Assembly (NCBI RefSeq): GCF_012911925.1
Contig: NZ_JAAXKY010000055.1
Span: forward strand, 1-42,584
Length of the DNA: 42,584 bases
Source of the DNA: Pseudonocardia xinjiangensis
Lineage (GTDB): Bacteria > Actinomycetota > Actinomycetes > Mycobacteriales > Pseudonocardiaceae
Reading direction: 5' to 3'
Under the pieces are notes generated by a model that was given only the letters and a program-made list of their open reading frames with translations, made no database searches and was not told the DNA's origin. How positions within the stretch are numbered: position 1 is the first letter of the stretch; each line of letters starts with the position of its first letter. Positions 1 to 9,594 of the stretch are shown here, in pieces. The position numbers and the translations under genes are program-made.

Positions 1-653
1 ATCGGGTAGCGGGCGTGGTCGAGCACGGCCACGGCCACGGAGACGAAGCCGGGCGTCACCTCGCCGTCCTCGACGGCATAGCCGCGGCGGCGGGTCTCCA
101 CGAGCAGCCTGCGGAGCGCGGAGAGCGACCGGGGACCGCTGTCGTTGCGCGTGACGAACGCGTCGGGCTGCGGGAAGAGCGCCCGGATCTGCGCTGCGGG
201 CAGCGCGGCGAGCATCGCCCGGCCGCTGGCGGTGAGGTGGGCGGGCAGCCGCACCCCGACGTCGGTGACCAGGGGTGGCCGGCCGGGGGCGCGCTCCTCG
301 ATGACGTAGACGACCTCCCGGCCGTGCAGGACGGCCAGGTGCGCGGTGTCGCCCGTCCGGTCCACGAGCCGGCCGAGCGGCACCCGCGCGATGCGCTGCA
401 GCGGCGCCTGGCGCACGTAGCCGGTGCCGAGCTCGTAGGCGGCCACCCCGAGGCTGTAGCGCCGTTCGTCCGCCAGGTGCACGACGTACCCGCTCTCGGC
501 CAGCGTGGTGAGCAGCTGGTACGTGGTGGACCGGGGGAGCTCCAGGTCGCGGGTGATCGCCGCCGCGGGCACGGGACCGGCCTGCCGGGCGAGGTAGCCC
601 AGAACGGCCAGCACCTGGTGCGCCGCGGGCACCTTCAGTGGATGGCCGGGCAC
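1..653 (-). CDS. IclR-family transcriptional regulator (3' end off window)
   Basis: The reverse strand encodes an open frame that leaves the window at base 1. The N-terminal ~60 residues form a winged helix-turn-helix (recognition-helix region LPRSTTYQLLTTLAESGY). An IclR effector-binding domain follows, with typical segments such as HLAVLHGREVVYV and LPAHLTASGRAMLAALP. An in-frame stop lies just upstream of a GTG at 653, so the start is GTG 653 or GTG 632; neither has a strong ribosome site. The gene is divergent from hutH with about 90 bp between them, and a perfect inverted repeat sits in that gap. By position it is the likely local regulator of histidine use; IclR proteins sense small acids or catabolic intermediates, so urocanate is a reasonable but unproven effector. 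The family call is firm and the regulon is inferred. Confidence 0.9.
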   Translation of the reverse strand, partial: MPGHPLKVPAAHQVLAVLGYLARQAGPVPAAAITRDLELPRSTTYQLLTTLAESGYVVHLADERRYSLGVAAYELGTGYVRQAPLQRIARVPLGRLVDRTGDTAHLAVLHGREVVYVIEERAPGRPPLVTDVGVRLPAHLTASGRAMLAALPAAQIRALFPQPDAFVTRNDSGPRSLSALRRLLVETRRRGYAVEDGEVTPGFVSVAVAVLDHARYP

Positions 654-669
654 CCGAGGACGCTAGCAA

Positions 670-689
670 CTGTCCGGCATCCCGGACAG
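670..689. promoter_or_regulatory. Putative IclR operator (perfect inverted repeat)
   Basis: CTGTCCGG (670-677) and CCGGACAG (682-689) are perfect 8-bp arms separated by CATC. The site lies in the short gap between the IclR gene and hutH, where a shared operator is expected. Binding by this IclR protein is inferred. Confidence 0.5.
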
Positions 690-742
690 AGTTCGCCGAC
701 GGCCTGTGGTGGCCGGACCGGGGGCGGGTGTCCCATGCAGTG

Positions 743-2281
743 ATGCATGCAGTCACCGTCGGAATCGCTCCGTTATCGCCCGAAGACGTCCTCGCCGTGG
801 CCCGGGAGGGGGCGGGGGTCGTCCTCTCCGCCGACGCGGAGAACGAGATCGCCGCCAGCCGCAAGATCGTCGAGTCGCTGGCGGAGGACGTCCGGCCGCA
901 CTACGGGGTGTCGACGGGGTTCGGGGCGTTGGCCACGCGGCACATTCCGCTGGATCGGCGGGCTGCGCTGCAGCGCAGCCTGGTGCGGTCGCACGCGGCG
1001 GGGTCGGGGCCGGAGGTGGAGCGCGAGGTCGTGCGGGCCCTGATGGTGCTGCGGCTCTCCACGCTGGCGACGGGCCGCACGGGCGTGCGGGTGGAGACCG
1101 CGCGCGTGTACGCCGCGATGCTGTCCGCCGGGATCACGCCCGTCGTGCACGAGTACGGGTCGCTGGGGTGTTCGGGTGACCTCGCGCCGCTCGCGCACTG
1201 CGCGCTGGCCGCCATGGGCGAGGGCACGGTCCGCGACGGGTCGGGTGAGCTGGTGCCCGCCGCGCAGGCGTTGGCCGCGGCGGGGATCACGCCGGTCGTC
1301 CTGGAGGAGAAGGAAGGTCTGGCGCTGATCAACGGCACCGACGGCATGCTGGGGATGCTGGTGCTGGCCTGCCATGACCTGCGACGGCTGTTGCGCAGCG
1401 CCGACCTCGCGGCGGCGATGAGCGTGGAGGCCCTGCTGGGCACGGATGCGGTGTTCGCTGCGGATCTGCAGGCGCTGCGTCCCCATCCCGGGCAGGCGGC
1501 GTCGGCGTCGAACATGCGGGTGCTGCTGGCGGGTTCCGCGGTCATGGCGAGCCACCGGACGCCGGAATGCACGCGCGTGCAGGATGCGTACTCGTTGCGA
1601 TGTGCACCGCAGGTGCACGGTGCCGCCCGCGACACCGTGGCCCACGCGGAGTCGGTGGCCGGTCGTGAGCTGTCCGCCGCGGTCGACAACCCGGTGGTCA
1701 CGGTGGACGGGCGGCTGGAGAGCAACGGCAACTTCCATGGCGCGCCGCTGGGTTACGTGCTGGATTTCCTGGCGATCGCGGTGGCGGATCTGGCGTCGAT
1801 GAGTGAGCGGCGGACGGACCGGTTCCTGGATGTGGCGCGCAGTCAGGGGTTGCCGGCGTTCCTCGCCGATGATCCCGGCGTGGACTCGGGACACATGATC
1901 GCGCAGTACATGCAGGCTTCGGTGGTGGCGGAGCTGAAGCGGCTGGCGGTTCCCGCGTCGGTGGACTCGATTCCGACGAGTGCGATGCAGGAGGACCACG
2001 TCTCGATGGGATGGGCGGCGGCACGGAAGCTGCGTCGGGGGATCGACGGGTTGGCCCGGGTGCTGGGGGTCGAGCTGCTGACGGCGGCGCGGGCGCTGGA
2101 TCTGCGGGCTCCGCTGGTGCCCGCGGCGGCGACCGGGGCGGTGCGTGACCTGGTGCGTGAGCAGGTTCCCGGGCCGGGCCCCGACCGCTACCTGGCCCCG
2201 GAGATCGAGGCGGCGGTGGAGCTGGTCGCGTCCGGTGCCGCCGTGGCGGCAGCGGAGACGGTCACCGGACCCCTGCACTGA
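743..2281 (+). CDS. hutH: Histidine ammonia-lyase
   Basis: This enzyme deaminates L-histidine to trans-urocanate and ammonia, the first step of histidine degradation. From ATG 743 the product is 512 residues, the usual family length. The MIO cofactor motif is [14 protein letters not shown], so the self-cyclising triad is Cys143-Ser144-Gly145 rather than the common Ala-Ser-Gly. The N-terminal YGVSTGFG segment, which carries the catalytic tyrosine, is present. Other segments of the aromatic ammonia-lyase fold (for example VQDAYSLRC and VDNPV) are visible. The frame is open further upstream and GTG codons at 728 and 740 are possible starts, but the recognisable protein begins at ATG 743. hutU follows after 34 bp, and expression is probably controlled from the operator region at 670-689. 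Confidence 0.95.
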   Translation: MHAVTVGIAPLSPEDVLAVAREGAGVVLSADAENEIAASRKIVESLAEDVRPHYGVSTGFGALATRHIPLDRRAALQRSLVRSHAAGSGPEVEREVVRALMVLRLSTLATGRTGVRVETARVYAAMLSAGITPVVHEYGSLGCSGDLAPLAHCALAAMGEGTVRDGSGELVPAAQALAAAGITPVVLEEKEGLALINGTDGMLGMLVLACHDLRRLLRSADLAAAMSVEALLGTDAVFAADLQALRPHPGQAASASNMRVLLAGSAVMASHRTPECTRVQDAYSLRCAPQVHGAARDTVAHAESVAGRELSAAVDNPVVTVDGRLESNGNFHGAPLGYVLDFLAIAVADLASMSERRTDRFLDVARSQGLPAFLADDPGVDSGHMIAQYMQASVVAELKRLAVPASVDSIPTSAMQEDHVSMGWAAARKLRRGIDGLARVLGVELLTAARALDLRAPLVPAAATGAVRDLVREQVPGPGPDRYLAPEIEAAVELVASGAAVAAAETVTGPLH

Positions 2282-2315
2282 CCGAAGCTCGTCCGAGGCC
2301 CGAAGGAGGCCCGCC

Positions 2316-3974
2316 ATGGAAGGCACCCGTCCCGTCCGAGCCGCCCGCGGCACGACCCTGACCGCACGCTCCTGGCAGACCGAGGCGCCGCTGCGGATGC
2401 TCTGCAACAACCTCGACCCGGAGGTGGCCGAGCGGCCCGACGATCTCGTCGTCTACGGCGGCACCGGCCGCGCGGCGCGGGACTGGGCGTCCTTCGACGC
2501 CATGGTGCGCACGCTCACGACGCTGGCCGACGACGAGACGATGCTGGTGCAGTCCGGCCGTCCGGTCGGGGTGCTGCGCACCCACGAGTGGGCGCCGCGG
2601 GTGCTGATCGCCAACTCGAACCTCGTCGGCGACTGGGCCACCTGGCCGGAGTTCCGGCGGCTGGAACGGCTCGGCCTCACCATGTACGGGCAGATGACGG
2701 CGGGGTCGTGGATCTACATCGGCACCCAGGGCATCCTGCAGGGCACCTACGAGACGTTCGCCGCCGTGGCCGCCAAGCGGTTCGGCGGCACGTTGGCCGG
2801 CACGCTCACCGTCACCGGGGGCTGCGGGGGCATGGGTGGTGCGCAGCCGCTGGCCGTCACCCTCAACGGCGGGGTCTGCCTGGTCGTCGACGTCGACGCG
2901 GCCCGGCTGCGCAGGCGGGTGGAGCACCGCTACCTCGACGAGCTGGCCACCGGCCTCGACGACGCGGTGGCCCGCTGCGAGGCGGCCCGCCGGGAACGCA
3001 GGGCGTGGTCGGTCGGGTTGGTCGGCAACTGCGCCGCGGTGCTGCCGGAACTGCTGCGCCGCGGCGTCGAGGTGGACGTCGTCACCGACCAGACCTCGGC
3101 CCACGACCCGCTGTCCTACCTGCCCGACGGTGTCGACCTCGAGGACTGGCCGGAGTACGCGGCCGCGAAGCCGGAGGAGTTCACCGAGCGGGCGCGCGAG
3201 TCGATGGCCCGCCACGTCGAGGCGATGGTGGGGTTCCTGGACGCGGGTGCCGAGGTGTTCGACTACGGCAACTCGTTGCGTGACGAGGCCCGCCAGGGCG
3301 GCTACGAGCGCGCGTTCGCGTTCCCCGGGTTCGTCCCGGCCTACATCCGGCCCCTGTTCTGCGAGGGGAAGGGGCCGTTCCGGTGGGCCGCGCTGTCGGG
3401 CGACCCGGCCGACATCCACGCCACCGACGAGGCCGTGCTGGAGCTGTTCCCCGACGACGACCGGCTGCACCGCTGGATCCGGGCGGCACGCGAGCGGGTG
3501 GCGTTCCAGGGGCTGCCGGCCCGGATCTGCTGGCTCGGGCAGGGGGAGCGCGACCGCGCCGGGCTGCGGTTCAACGACATGGTCGCCTCGGGCGCGCTGT
3601 CGGCGCCCGTCGTGATCGGCCGCGACCACCTGGACACGGGCTCCGTGGCCTCGCCCTACCGGGAGACCGAGGCGATGGCCGACGGCTCCGACGCGATCGC
3701 CGACTGGCCACTGCTCAACGCGCTGGTCACCACCGCGTCCGGGGCGAGCTGGGTGTCGATCCACCACGGCGGTGGCGTCGGGATCGGGCGGTCGCTGCAC
3801 GCCGGGCAGGTCACCGTGGCCGACGGCACCGAGCTCGCCGCCCGCAAGATCGAGCGCGTTCTCACCAACGACCCGGCCAGCGGGGTGCTGCGCCACGTCG
3901 ACGCCGGGTACGAGACGGCCGCCGAGGTGGCCCAGACCCACCACCTGCGCGTCCCGATGCAGGAACACGCATGA
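2316..3974 (+). CDS. hutU: Urocanate hydratase (urocanase)
   Basis: This enzyme converts urocanate to 4-imidazolone-5-propionate using tightly bound NAD+. The 552-residue length is standard. The urocanase signature [10 protein letters not shown] around the catalytic-region cysteine is present. The NAD-binding glycine-rich stretch [12 protein letters not shown] and the conserved [13 protein letters not shown] segment are also seen. ATG 2316 is preceded by a strong AAGGAGG at 2303-2309. The stop overlaps the start of the next gene (ATGA at 3971-3974), which indicates translational coupling in a hut operon. Nothing in the sequence suggests it is defective. Confidence 0.97.
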   Translation: MEGTRPVRAARGTTLTARSWQTEAPLRMLCNNLDPEVAERPDDLVVYGGTGRAARDWASFDAMVRTLTTLADDETMLVQSGRPVGVLRTHEWAPRVLIANSNLVGDWATWPEFRRLERLGLTMYGQMTAGSWIYIGTQGILQGTYETFAAVAAKRFGGTLAGTLTVTGGCGGMGGAQPLAVTLNGGVCLVVDVDAARLRRRVEHRYLDELATGLDDAVARCEAARRERRAWSVGLVGNCAAVLPELLRRGVEVDVVTDQTSAHDPLSYLPDGVDLEDWPEYAAAKPEEFTERARESMARHVEAMVGFLDAGAEVFDYGNSLRDEARQGGYERAFAFPGFVPAYIRPLFCEGKGPFRWAALSGDPADIHATDEAVLELFPDDDRLHRWIRAARERVAFQGLPARICWLGQGERDRAGLRFNDMVASGALSAPVVIGRDHLDTGSVASPYRETEAMADGSDAIADWPLLNALVTTASGASWVSIHHGGGVGIGRSLHAGQVTVADGTELAARKIERVLTNDPASGVLRHVDAGYETAAEVAQTHHLRVPMQEHA

Positions 3975-5272
3975 CCGCCCAGCCCCCACCCGGGTTGCAG
4001 CAAAGCCACGTTGCGGCAACGAGATGGCATGAAAGTGGCTTTGCTGCAACGGGGGCGGCCGCCTTCGACGCCCTCTGGGGCGAGCTCGCGCCGGTCGGGC
4101 GCCACGCGCGGACCGGCGGGTACCGGCGCTTCGCGTGGACAGCGGCGGACGCGGCGCTGCGGGAGTGGTTCGTGGGTGCGGCGCAGCGGCGCGGGCTCGA
4201 CGTCACCTCCGACCGGGCGGGGAACCTCTGGGCGTGGTGGGGCGATCCCGACGCCGACGGGCCCGGGCTGGTGGTCGGCAGCCACCTCGACTCGGTGCCC
4301 GACGGCGGGGCGTTCGACGGTCCGCTCGGGGTGGTGTCGGCGCTGGCGGCTCTGGACGTGCTGCGCGCCGCGGGCCGGCGACCGCGGCGGCCGCTGGGCG
4401 TCGCCGTCTTCTCCGACGAGGAGGGCGCGCGGTTCGGGGTGGCGTGCGCCGGGAGCCGGATCATCACCGGGGCGCTCCCGCCCGACCGCGCCCGCTCGCT
4501 CACCGACGCGGACGGCACCACCATGGCCGAGGCGATGGCCGCCGGCGGCCACGACCCGCACCAGGTCGGCCCCGACGCCGAGACGCTGCGCCGCATCGGG
4601 ACCTTCGTCGAGCTGCACGTCGAGCAGGGCAAGGGCCTGGTCGACGCGGAGCACGGCGAGGGTGCCGCCGTCGGCGTGGCGAGCGCGATCTGGCCGCACG
4701 GGCGGTGGCGGCTCGACCTGCGCGGCCGCGCCGACCACGCCGGCACCACCCGGCTGGCCGACCGCGACGACCCGATGCTCGCGCTGGCCGCGGCGGTGGC
4801 CACCGCACGGAGTGCGGCGGAACGGCACGAGGCCCTGGCCACGATCGGCAAGCTGCGGGTGGAACCGAACGGGGTGAACGCCATCCCGTCGGCCGTCACG
4901 GCGTGGCTGGACGCGCGCGGGCCTGCGGAGCGCGGCGTGCGGTCGGTGGTCGCAGCGGTCGGCGCGGCGGCCGGAGCCGACCCGCTGGAGGAGTCCTTCA
5001 CCCCGGCGACGGACTTCGACGTGGTCCTGCGTGACCGGCTCGCCGTCCTGCTCGGTGAGGTCCTGTTCGGCGACGCCGGGCGGCCCGCGCCAGTGCTGCC
5101 GACCGGGGCGGGCCACGACGCCGGGATCCTCTCCGCCGCCGGTGTGCCCACGGCGATGCTGTTCGTGCGCAACCCGACGGGCGTGTCCCACTCGCCGCAC
5201 GAGCACGCCGAGACCGATGACTGCCACCGCGGCGTCGCGGCCCTCGCCCGGGTCGTGGAGGAGCTGGGGTGA
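3971..5272 (+). CDS. M20-family amidohydrolase, allantoate amidohydrolase/carbamoylase type; candidate N-formylglutamate deformylase
   Basis: A 433-residue metallopeptidase-fold hydrolase of the allantoate amidohydrolase/N-carbamoyl amino acid hydrolase group. Metal ligands are visible in [11 protein letters not shown] (His, then Asp of GAFDGPLG), [20 protein letters not shown] and the C-terminal HSPHEHAE. Family members cleave carbamoyl, formyl-like or ureido amides from amino acids. Its place between hutU and hutF, overlapped by 4 bases on both sides, with no hutG seen, suggests it releases glutamate from N-formylglutamate, the HutF product; this is inference. Residues 9-27 are translated from a 57-bp palindromic element, after which the normal family N-terminus resumes ([13 protein letters not shown]). 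No in-frame start lies between the element and the conserved region, so ATG 3971 is used. A true allantoate enzyme is the alternative, but no ureide genes are nearby. Confidence 0.85.
   Translation: MTAQPPPGLQQSHVAATRWHESGFAATGAAAFDALWGELAPVGRHARTGGYRRFAWTAADAALREWFVGAAQRRGLDVTSDRAGNLWAWWGDPDADGPGLVVGSHLDSVPDGGAFDGPLGVVSALAALDVLRAAGRRPRRPLGVAVFSDEEGARFGVACAGSRIITGALPPDRARSLTDADGTTMAEAMAAGGHDPHQVGPDAETLRRIGTFVELHVEQGKGLVDAEHGEGAAVGVASAIWPHGRWRLDLRGRADHAGTTRLADRDDPMLALAAAVATARSAAERHEALATIGKLRVEPNGVNAIPSAVTAWLDARGPAERGVRSVVAAVGAAAGADPLEESFTPATDFDVVLRDRLAVLLGEVLFGDAGRPAPVLPTGAGHDAGILSAAGVPTAMLFVRNPTGVSHSPHEHAETDDCHRGVAALARVVEELG
3994..4050. repeat. 57-bp palindromic element inserted in frame in the M20 gene
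   Basis: Perfect 16-bp arms GTTGCAGCAAAGCCAC (3994-4009) and GTGGCTTTGCTGCAAC (4035-4050) enclose a 25-base loop. The loop itself begins with a smaller palindrome, GTTGCGGCAAC (4010-4020). The total length is 57 bp, or 19 codons, so the reading frame is kept. It resembles a REP- or MITE-like interspersed palindrome. No second copy was noticed in this window. Confidence 0.75.
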
Positions 5273-6639
5273 CCCCACCGTCGACCCGGCCCCCGCTGGG
5301 GCGGTCGTTCTGGTGCGAGCTGGCCTGGCTCGCACCGGGTCCGGTGCCCCGGGTCCGCATCGCCGTCGCCGACGGCCGGATCGCCGCGGTCGAGACCGGG
5401 GTGGCGCCCGAACCGGGCGACGGGCGGCTGCCCGGTCTCGTGCTGCCCGGGTTCGCCAACGCCCACAGCCACGCCTTCCACCGGGCCCTGCGCGGCCGCA
5501 CCCACGACCGGGGCGGCACGTTCTGGACGTGGCGCAGGCGGATGTACGCCGTCGCGGCCCGGCTGGACCCGGACTCCTACCTCGCGCTGGCCCGGGCGGC
5601 GTACGCGGAGATGGCGCTGGCCGGCGTCACCGCCGTCGGCGAGTTCCACTACCTGCACCACGGCCCGGGCGGTGTGCCGTACGCCGATCCGAACGAGATG
5701 GGGCACGCGCTGATCCGGGCGGCCGCCGAGGCCGGTGTGCGGCTCACGCTGCTCGACACCTGCTACCTGTCCGGGGGGCTGGACGACGCCGGCCACACCG
5801 CGCCTGACGAGGTGCAGGCCCGGTTCTCCGACGGGGACGCGGCCGGCTGGGCCGCCCGGCTCGCCGGGCTCGCCGACGGCGCCCCGCTCGCCGACGGCGC
5901 GGTGCGCATCGGCGCCGCGATCCACTCGGTCCGCGCGGTCCCCGCGGCGCAGCTGCCGCTCGTCGTGGCGGCCGCCGCCGACCGCCCGCTGCACGTGCAC
6001 CTGTCCGAGCAGCCCGGGGAGAACGCGGCGTGCCAGGCGTTCTACGGCGCCACGCCCACGCAGCTGCTCGCCGGGCACGGCGTGCTCGGTGCCGCCACGA
6101 CGGCCGTCCACGCCACCCACCTGACCGGGCGGGACATCGCGCTGCTCGGCGGCTCGCGCACCACCGTCTGCGCGTGCCCGAGCACCGAGGCGGACCTCGC
6201 CGACGGGATCGGCTCGTTCCGGGCGCTCCGCGACGCCGGCTCGCCGCTGGCGGTGGGCAGCGACCAGCACGTCAGCACCGATCTGCTGGCCGAGGCCCGG
6301 CTGGTGGAGTCGCACGAGCGGCTCGCGCGCGGGGAGCGGGGCCGGTTCCCGCCCGCCGAGCTGGTCGACGCCCTCACCGCGGCGGGTCACGCCTGCCTCG
6401 GCCGGCCGGACGCCGGCCGGATCGCCCCGGGGCAGCTGGCCGACCTGGTCGCCGTGCGCCTCGACGGTCCCCGCACCGCGGGAGCCGCTCCCGAGCAGGT
6501 GGTGCTGGTGGCCGGCGCTGGGGACGTCGACACCGTGGTGGTCGACGGCGTGCCGGTCGTGACGGGTGGCGTCCACCGCCTCGGCGACGTCGGCGCACTT
6601 CTCCGCAAAGCGATCGAGCCCCTCTGGAGTACGGGATGA
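5269..6639 (+). CDS. hutF: Formimidoylglutamate deiminase
   Basis: An amidohydrolase-superfamily enzyme that hydrolyses N-formimino-L-glutamate to N-formyl-L-glutamate and ammonia. The 456-residue product has the N-terminal metal motif His66-x-His68 in [11 protein letters not shown]. Further metal or substrate positions are [14 protein letters not shown] and the aspartate in GSDQHVS. The FHRAL and LSEQP segments are typical of HutF rather than of cytosine or guanine deaminases. The GTG start at 5269 overlaps the preceding stop (GTGA), and the stop overlaps hutI (ATGA), so the genes are coupled. Its presence means the pathway runs through N-formylglutamate, with formate rather than formamide as final C1 product. 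Confidence 0.92.
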   Translation: MTPPSTRPPLGRSFWCELAWLAPGPVPRVRIAVADGRIAAVETGVAPEPGDGRLPGLVLPGFANAHSHAFHRALRGRTHDRGGTFWTWRRRMYAVAARLDPDSYLALARAAYAEMALAGVTAVGEFHYLHHGPGGVPYADPNEMGHALIRAAAEAGVRLTLLDTCYLSGGLDDAGHTAPDEVQARFSDGDAAGWAARLAGLADGAPLADGAVRIGAAIHSVRAVPAAQLPLVVAAAADRPLHVHLSEQPGENAACQAFYGATPTQLLAGHGVLGAATTAVHATHLTGRDIALLGGSRTTVCACPSTEADLADGIGSFRALRDAGSPLAVGSDQHVSTDLLAEARLVESHERLARGERGRFPPAELVDALTAAGHACLGRPDAGRIAPGQLADLVAVRLDGPRTAGAAPEQVVLVAGAGDVDTVVVDGVPVVTGGVHRLGDVGALLRKAIEPLWSTG

Positions 6640-7820
6640 ACACCGGCGCGGTGGCCCATGGCGCAACGTTGATCACCGGCGTGGGTGAGCTCGTCACCAA
6701 CGATCCGTCGCTCGGAGCCGGTCCACTCGGGCTCGTGCCCGATGCCGCTCTCGTGGTGCAGGGCGGTGCGGTGGCCTGGGTCGGCCCGGCCGTCGCGGCT
6801 CCCGCCGCGGACGAGCGCGTCGACGTCGGCAGCCGGGCCGTGCTGCCCGGGTTCGTCGACAGCCATGCCCACCTCGTGTTCGGCGGGGAGCGCTCCGCGG
6901 AGTTCGAGGCCCGGATGTCCGGTGTCCCGTACGACGGCGGTGGGATCGCCTCGACCGTCCGGGCCACCCGCGAGGCGGACGAGGATCAGCTGCGCGCGCG
7001 CCTGCGGGGGCTCGTCGCGGAGATGCGCGCCCAGGGCACGACCACCGTCGAGATCAAGAGCGGGTACGGGCTGACCGTGGCCGACGAGGAGCGCGCCCTG
7101 CGGCTCGCCCGGGAGGTCACCGACGAGACGACCTTCCTCGGCGCGCACGTCGTGCCCGCGGAGTACGCGGGCCGGGTCGACGAGTACGTCGCGCTGGTCA
7201 CCGGTCCGATGCTGGCGGCCTGTGCCCCGCACGCGCGCTGGATCGACGTGTTCTGCGAACCCGCGTCACCGCACGCCTTCGACGGCGCGGCCTCCCGCGC
7301 GGTGCTGACGGCCGGCCGGGACGCCGGGCTCGGCCTGCGGGTGCACGGCAACCAGCTGGGCCCGGGGCCGGGCGTGCAGCTCGCGGTGGAGCTGGGCGCC
7401 GCCAGCGTCGACCACTGCACCCACCTGACCGGGGCCGACGTCGCGGCCCTCGCGTCGGGCATCACGGTCGCGACGCTGCTCCCCGGCGTCGAGTTCTCGA
7501 CCCGCCAGCCCTACCCCGACGCCCGCCGCCTGCTCGACGCCGGTGTCACCGTCGCGCTGGCCACCGACTGCAACCCCGGCACGTGCTTCTCCTCGTCCAT
7601 GGCGCTGTGCGTGGCGCTGGCGGTCCGGGAGATGGCGATGACCCCGGCGGAGGCCGTACTGGCGGCCACCGCCGGTGGCGCGGCGGCGCTGCGCCGCGAC
7701 GACGTCGGCCACCTGGGTGTCGGTGCCCGCGCCGACCTGGCCGTGCTCGACGCGCCGTCCTACCGGTATCTGGCATATCGGCCCGGTGTCCCGCTCGCCG
7801 GCACGCTCGACGTCACCTGA
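6636..7820 (+). CDS. hutI: Imidazolonepropionase
   Basis: This enzyme opens 4-imidazolone-5-propionate to N-formimino-L-glutamate, the step between HutU and HutF. The product is 394 residues, close to the family norm. It shows the metal motif in [12 protein letters not shown], the conserved VEIKSGYGL segment, the HGNQLGPG histidine, the VDHCTHLT histidine and the aspartate in [14 protein letters not shown], all hallmarks of HutI. ATG 6636 overlaps the hutF stop and is preceded by CTGGAGT. It is the last gene of the coupled hut operon; the next gene starts about 170 bp downstream. Confidence 0.95.
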   Translation: MNTGAVAHGATLITGVGELVTNDPSLGAGPLGLVPDAALVVQGGAVAWVGPAVAAPAADERVDVGSRAVLPGFVDSHAHLVFGGERSAEFEARMSGVPYDGGGIASTVRATREADEDQLRARLRGLVAEMRAQGTTTVEIKSGYGLTVADEERALRLAREVTDETTFLGAHVVPAEYAGRVDEYVALVTGPMLAACAPHARWIDVFCEPASPHAFDGAASRAVLTAGRDAGLGLRVHGNQLGPGPGVQLAVELGAASVDHCTHLTGADVAALASGITVATLLPGVEFSTRQPYPDARRLLDAGVTVALATDCNPGTCFSSSMALCVALAVREMAMTPAEAVLAATAGGAAALRRDDVGHLGVGARADLAVLDAPSYRYLAYRPGVPLAGTLDVT

Positions 7821-7988
7821 TCGACCTGGATCAGGCGTTCCGGGAAACCCTGAGAATCCTGTGAACCGCCGGAACCACCCTCACGTGATCACCACCGGGC
7901 GCTGCGACAAGGCGCGCCCGTCGGTGCACGGCGACCGGCCGCGATCCCGCGGAGGCCCGTGTTCTCGACCTGATCACGAGGAGTTCCC

Positions 7989-8567
7989 ATGGGTCCGCAC
8001 GCTGCTCGGCGGTTCACCGTCGGCCTGATGTTCGCCGCGATCGGCCTGGTCTCGGCCTGTTCGGTGCCCGGAGTCTCCGTCACCCCGGCCGCCGCCAACG
8101 TGCCGTCCGCCCAGGTCCCGGCCGCGCAGGTCCCGGCGGCCCAGGACACGTCCGGGCTGGTGCCGCTGGCGCCGCCGGTGACCGTGGTGGAGCAGGGCGC
8201 GCCGGCCACCCACCACTCCACCGCGAAGGCCCCCAAGGCCGCTGCGGCTCCCGCGCCGAGTGGCTACGACAGCGGGACGAAGTCCTACTCCGGGTCCAGC
8301 GGCGACGCGGTGAACTGCGGCAAGGTCGGCCCCAAGGGCGGCAAGCAGGTGGACCTGATCGCCGAGGAGACCTCGGCCGGCATCGTCGGGTGCACCGAGG
8401 CGATCGACGTCATCACCGAGTACTACCAGGAGGCCCCGACGAAGTCGCAGGGCACGGCGCACGTCCTCAACGTGCAGGGGTGGAACTGCCTGGCCGACAC
8501 CGGCGCGTACGGCAGCGGGTCGATCGGTTGCGACAAGAACGGCTTCGCCTTCCGCACCAAGCCGTGA
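7989..8567 (+). CDS. Small secreted lipoprotein of unknown function
   Basis: A 192-residue product with a signal peptide and a lipobox ending at Cys24 (GLVSAC), so it is probably a membrane-anchored lipoprotein. After the cysteine comes a low-complexity Ala/Pro/Val linker with a short repeat (AQVPA units around residues 40-52). A compact C-terminal domain of about 100 residues holds four cysteines (in VNCGK, IVGCTE, GWNCLA and SIGCDK) that could form two disulfides. ATG 7989 is preceded by ACGAGGAG. I do not recognise the domain. It stands alone between the hut operon and the molybdenum hydroxylase genes, and nothing ties it functionally to either. Confidence 0.75.
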   Translation: MGPHAARRFTVGLMFAAIGLVSACSVPGVSVTPAAANVPSAQVPAAQVPAAQDTSGLVPLAPPVTVVEQGAPATHHSTAKAPKAAAAPAPSGYDSGTKSYSGSSGDAVNCGKVGPKGGKQVDLIAEETSAGIVGCTEAIDVITEYYQEAPTKSQGTAHVLNVQGWNCLADTGAYGSGSIGCDKNGFAFRTKP

Positions 8568-8745
8568 CCCGGGAGCGCTGACCTCTCACCCGGGGTCACC
8601 GGATGTGAGATGCGCATCACGGGTCGGCGACCCGCGGAGGCCGACCTGCTCAGATCGTCGGAACACGCACTGCGACCTGCCTCCACACCGCCGTCGGGCT
8701 CGTCCCCGGTGTGTGCCGTCAGCGCCGGCATCGACCGGCAGGTGG

Positions 8746-9594
8746 ATGGTGGTGGGTGTGGACCTGGACACGGTGACGGAGATCCGGAGCGCCCGGGAGC
8801 TCGACGGGTGGCGACCGGGTGATGCGTGGCTGGCGGGCGGGACGTTCCTGTTCTCCGAGCCGCAGCCGCACCTCACCCGGCTGCTGGACCTGAGCGACAT
8901 GGGGTGGGCTCCGCTGGAGGTGACGGACCGTGGCCTGGAGATCGCGGCGACGTGCACCGTCGCCGAGCTGGCGCGGTTCGTCCCGCCCGCCGGGTGGACC
9001 GCGGTCCGGCCGGCGACGGGCCCGTCCCTGGTCGAGCAGTGCTGCCACTCGTTCGTCGCCTCGTTCAAGATCTGGACGATGGCCACGGTGGGCGGCAACA
9101 TCTGCAACGCGCTGCCCGCGGGCCCGATGATCTCCCTGACCGCGGCGCTGGAGGGCACCGCCACCCTGGTCGCACCCGACGGTGCCCGGCGGTTCGTGCC
9201 GGTCGCCGACGTCGTCACCGGGGTGGGCACCACGGTGCTGTCGGACGGAGAGCTCCTCCGGTCGGTGACCCTGCCGACCTCCGCGCTGCGGAGCACGACG
9301 GCGTTCCGCCAGGCCTCGCTGTATCCCGTCGGGCGGTCCGGGGCCCTGCTCATCGGGCGGCTCGACCCGCTCGAGGGCTCGCTCACCCTCACCGTCACCG
9401 CGTCGACGGTCCGGCCGGTGCAGCTGCGCTTCGGCCGGGTTCCGGACGCGGGCACCCTCGCCGCCGCCGTGGCGGAGGCGATCCCGGCGCAGGCCTACGT
9501 CGACGACGTCCACGGGCTACCGGCCTGGCGGCGGCACATGACGCGGCGGCTGGCCGAGGAGATCCGCCGCGAGCTGGAGGAGGGGACCCGCTGA
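8746..9594 (+). CDS. FAD-binding subunit of a molybdenum hydroxylase (xanthine dehydrogenase family)
   Basis: This 282-residue protein is the FAD subunit (CoxM/XdhB type) that passes electrons from the iron-sulfur clusters to the final acceptor. The flavin-binding segments are visible: WLAGGTFLF near the N-terminus and TMATVGGNICNALPAGPM in the middle. A C-terminal CO-dehydrogenase-flavoprotein-like domain follows. I place the start at ATG 8746 because the family homology begins with TVTEIRSARELDGW; GTG codons at 8749 and 8752 are alternatives. The stop overlaps the next start by one base (TGATG at 9592-9596), so this subunit is co-translated with the fused catalytic subunit. The substrate cannot be read from this subunit. 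Confidence 0.88.
   Translation: MVVGVDLDTVTEIRSARELDGWRPGDAWLAGGTFLFSEPQPHLTRLLDLSDMGWAPLEVTDRGLEIAATCTVAELARFVPPAGWTAVRPATGPSLVEQCCHSFVASFKIWTMATVGGNICNALPAGPMISLTAALEGTATLVAPDGARRFVPVADVVTGVGTTVLSDGELLRSVTLPTSALRSTTAFRQASLYPVGRSGALLIGRLDPLEGSLTLTVTASTVRPVQLRFGRVPDAGTLAAAVAEAIPAQAYVDDVHGLPAWRRHMTRRLAEEIRRELEEGTR

Noticed and set aside
773..2410. A long reverse-strand open frame across hutH
   Set aside because: It mirrors the codons of hutH, has Arg/His-rich low-complexity sequence and shows no family.
8564..8600. Possible terminator after the lipoprotein gene
   Set aside because: The GTGACCCGG and CCGGGGTCAC parts pair only with a bulge and over a long loop, and there is no T-tract.
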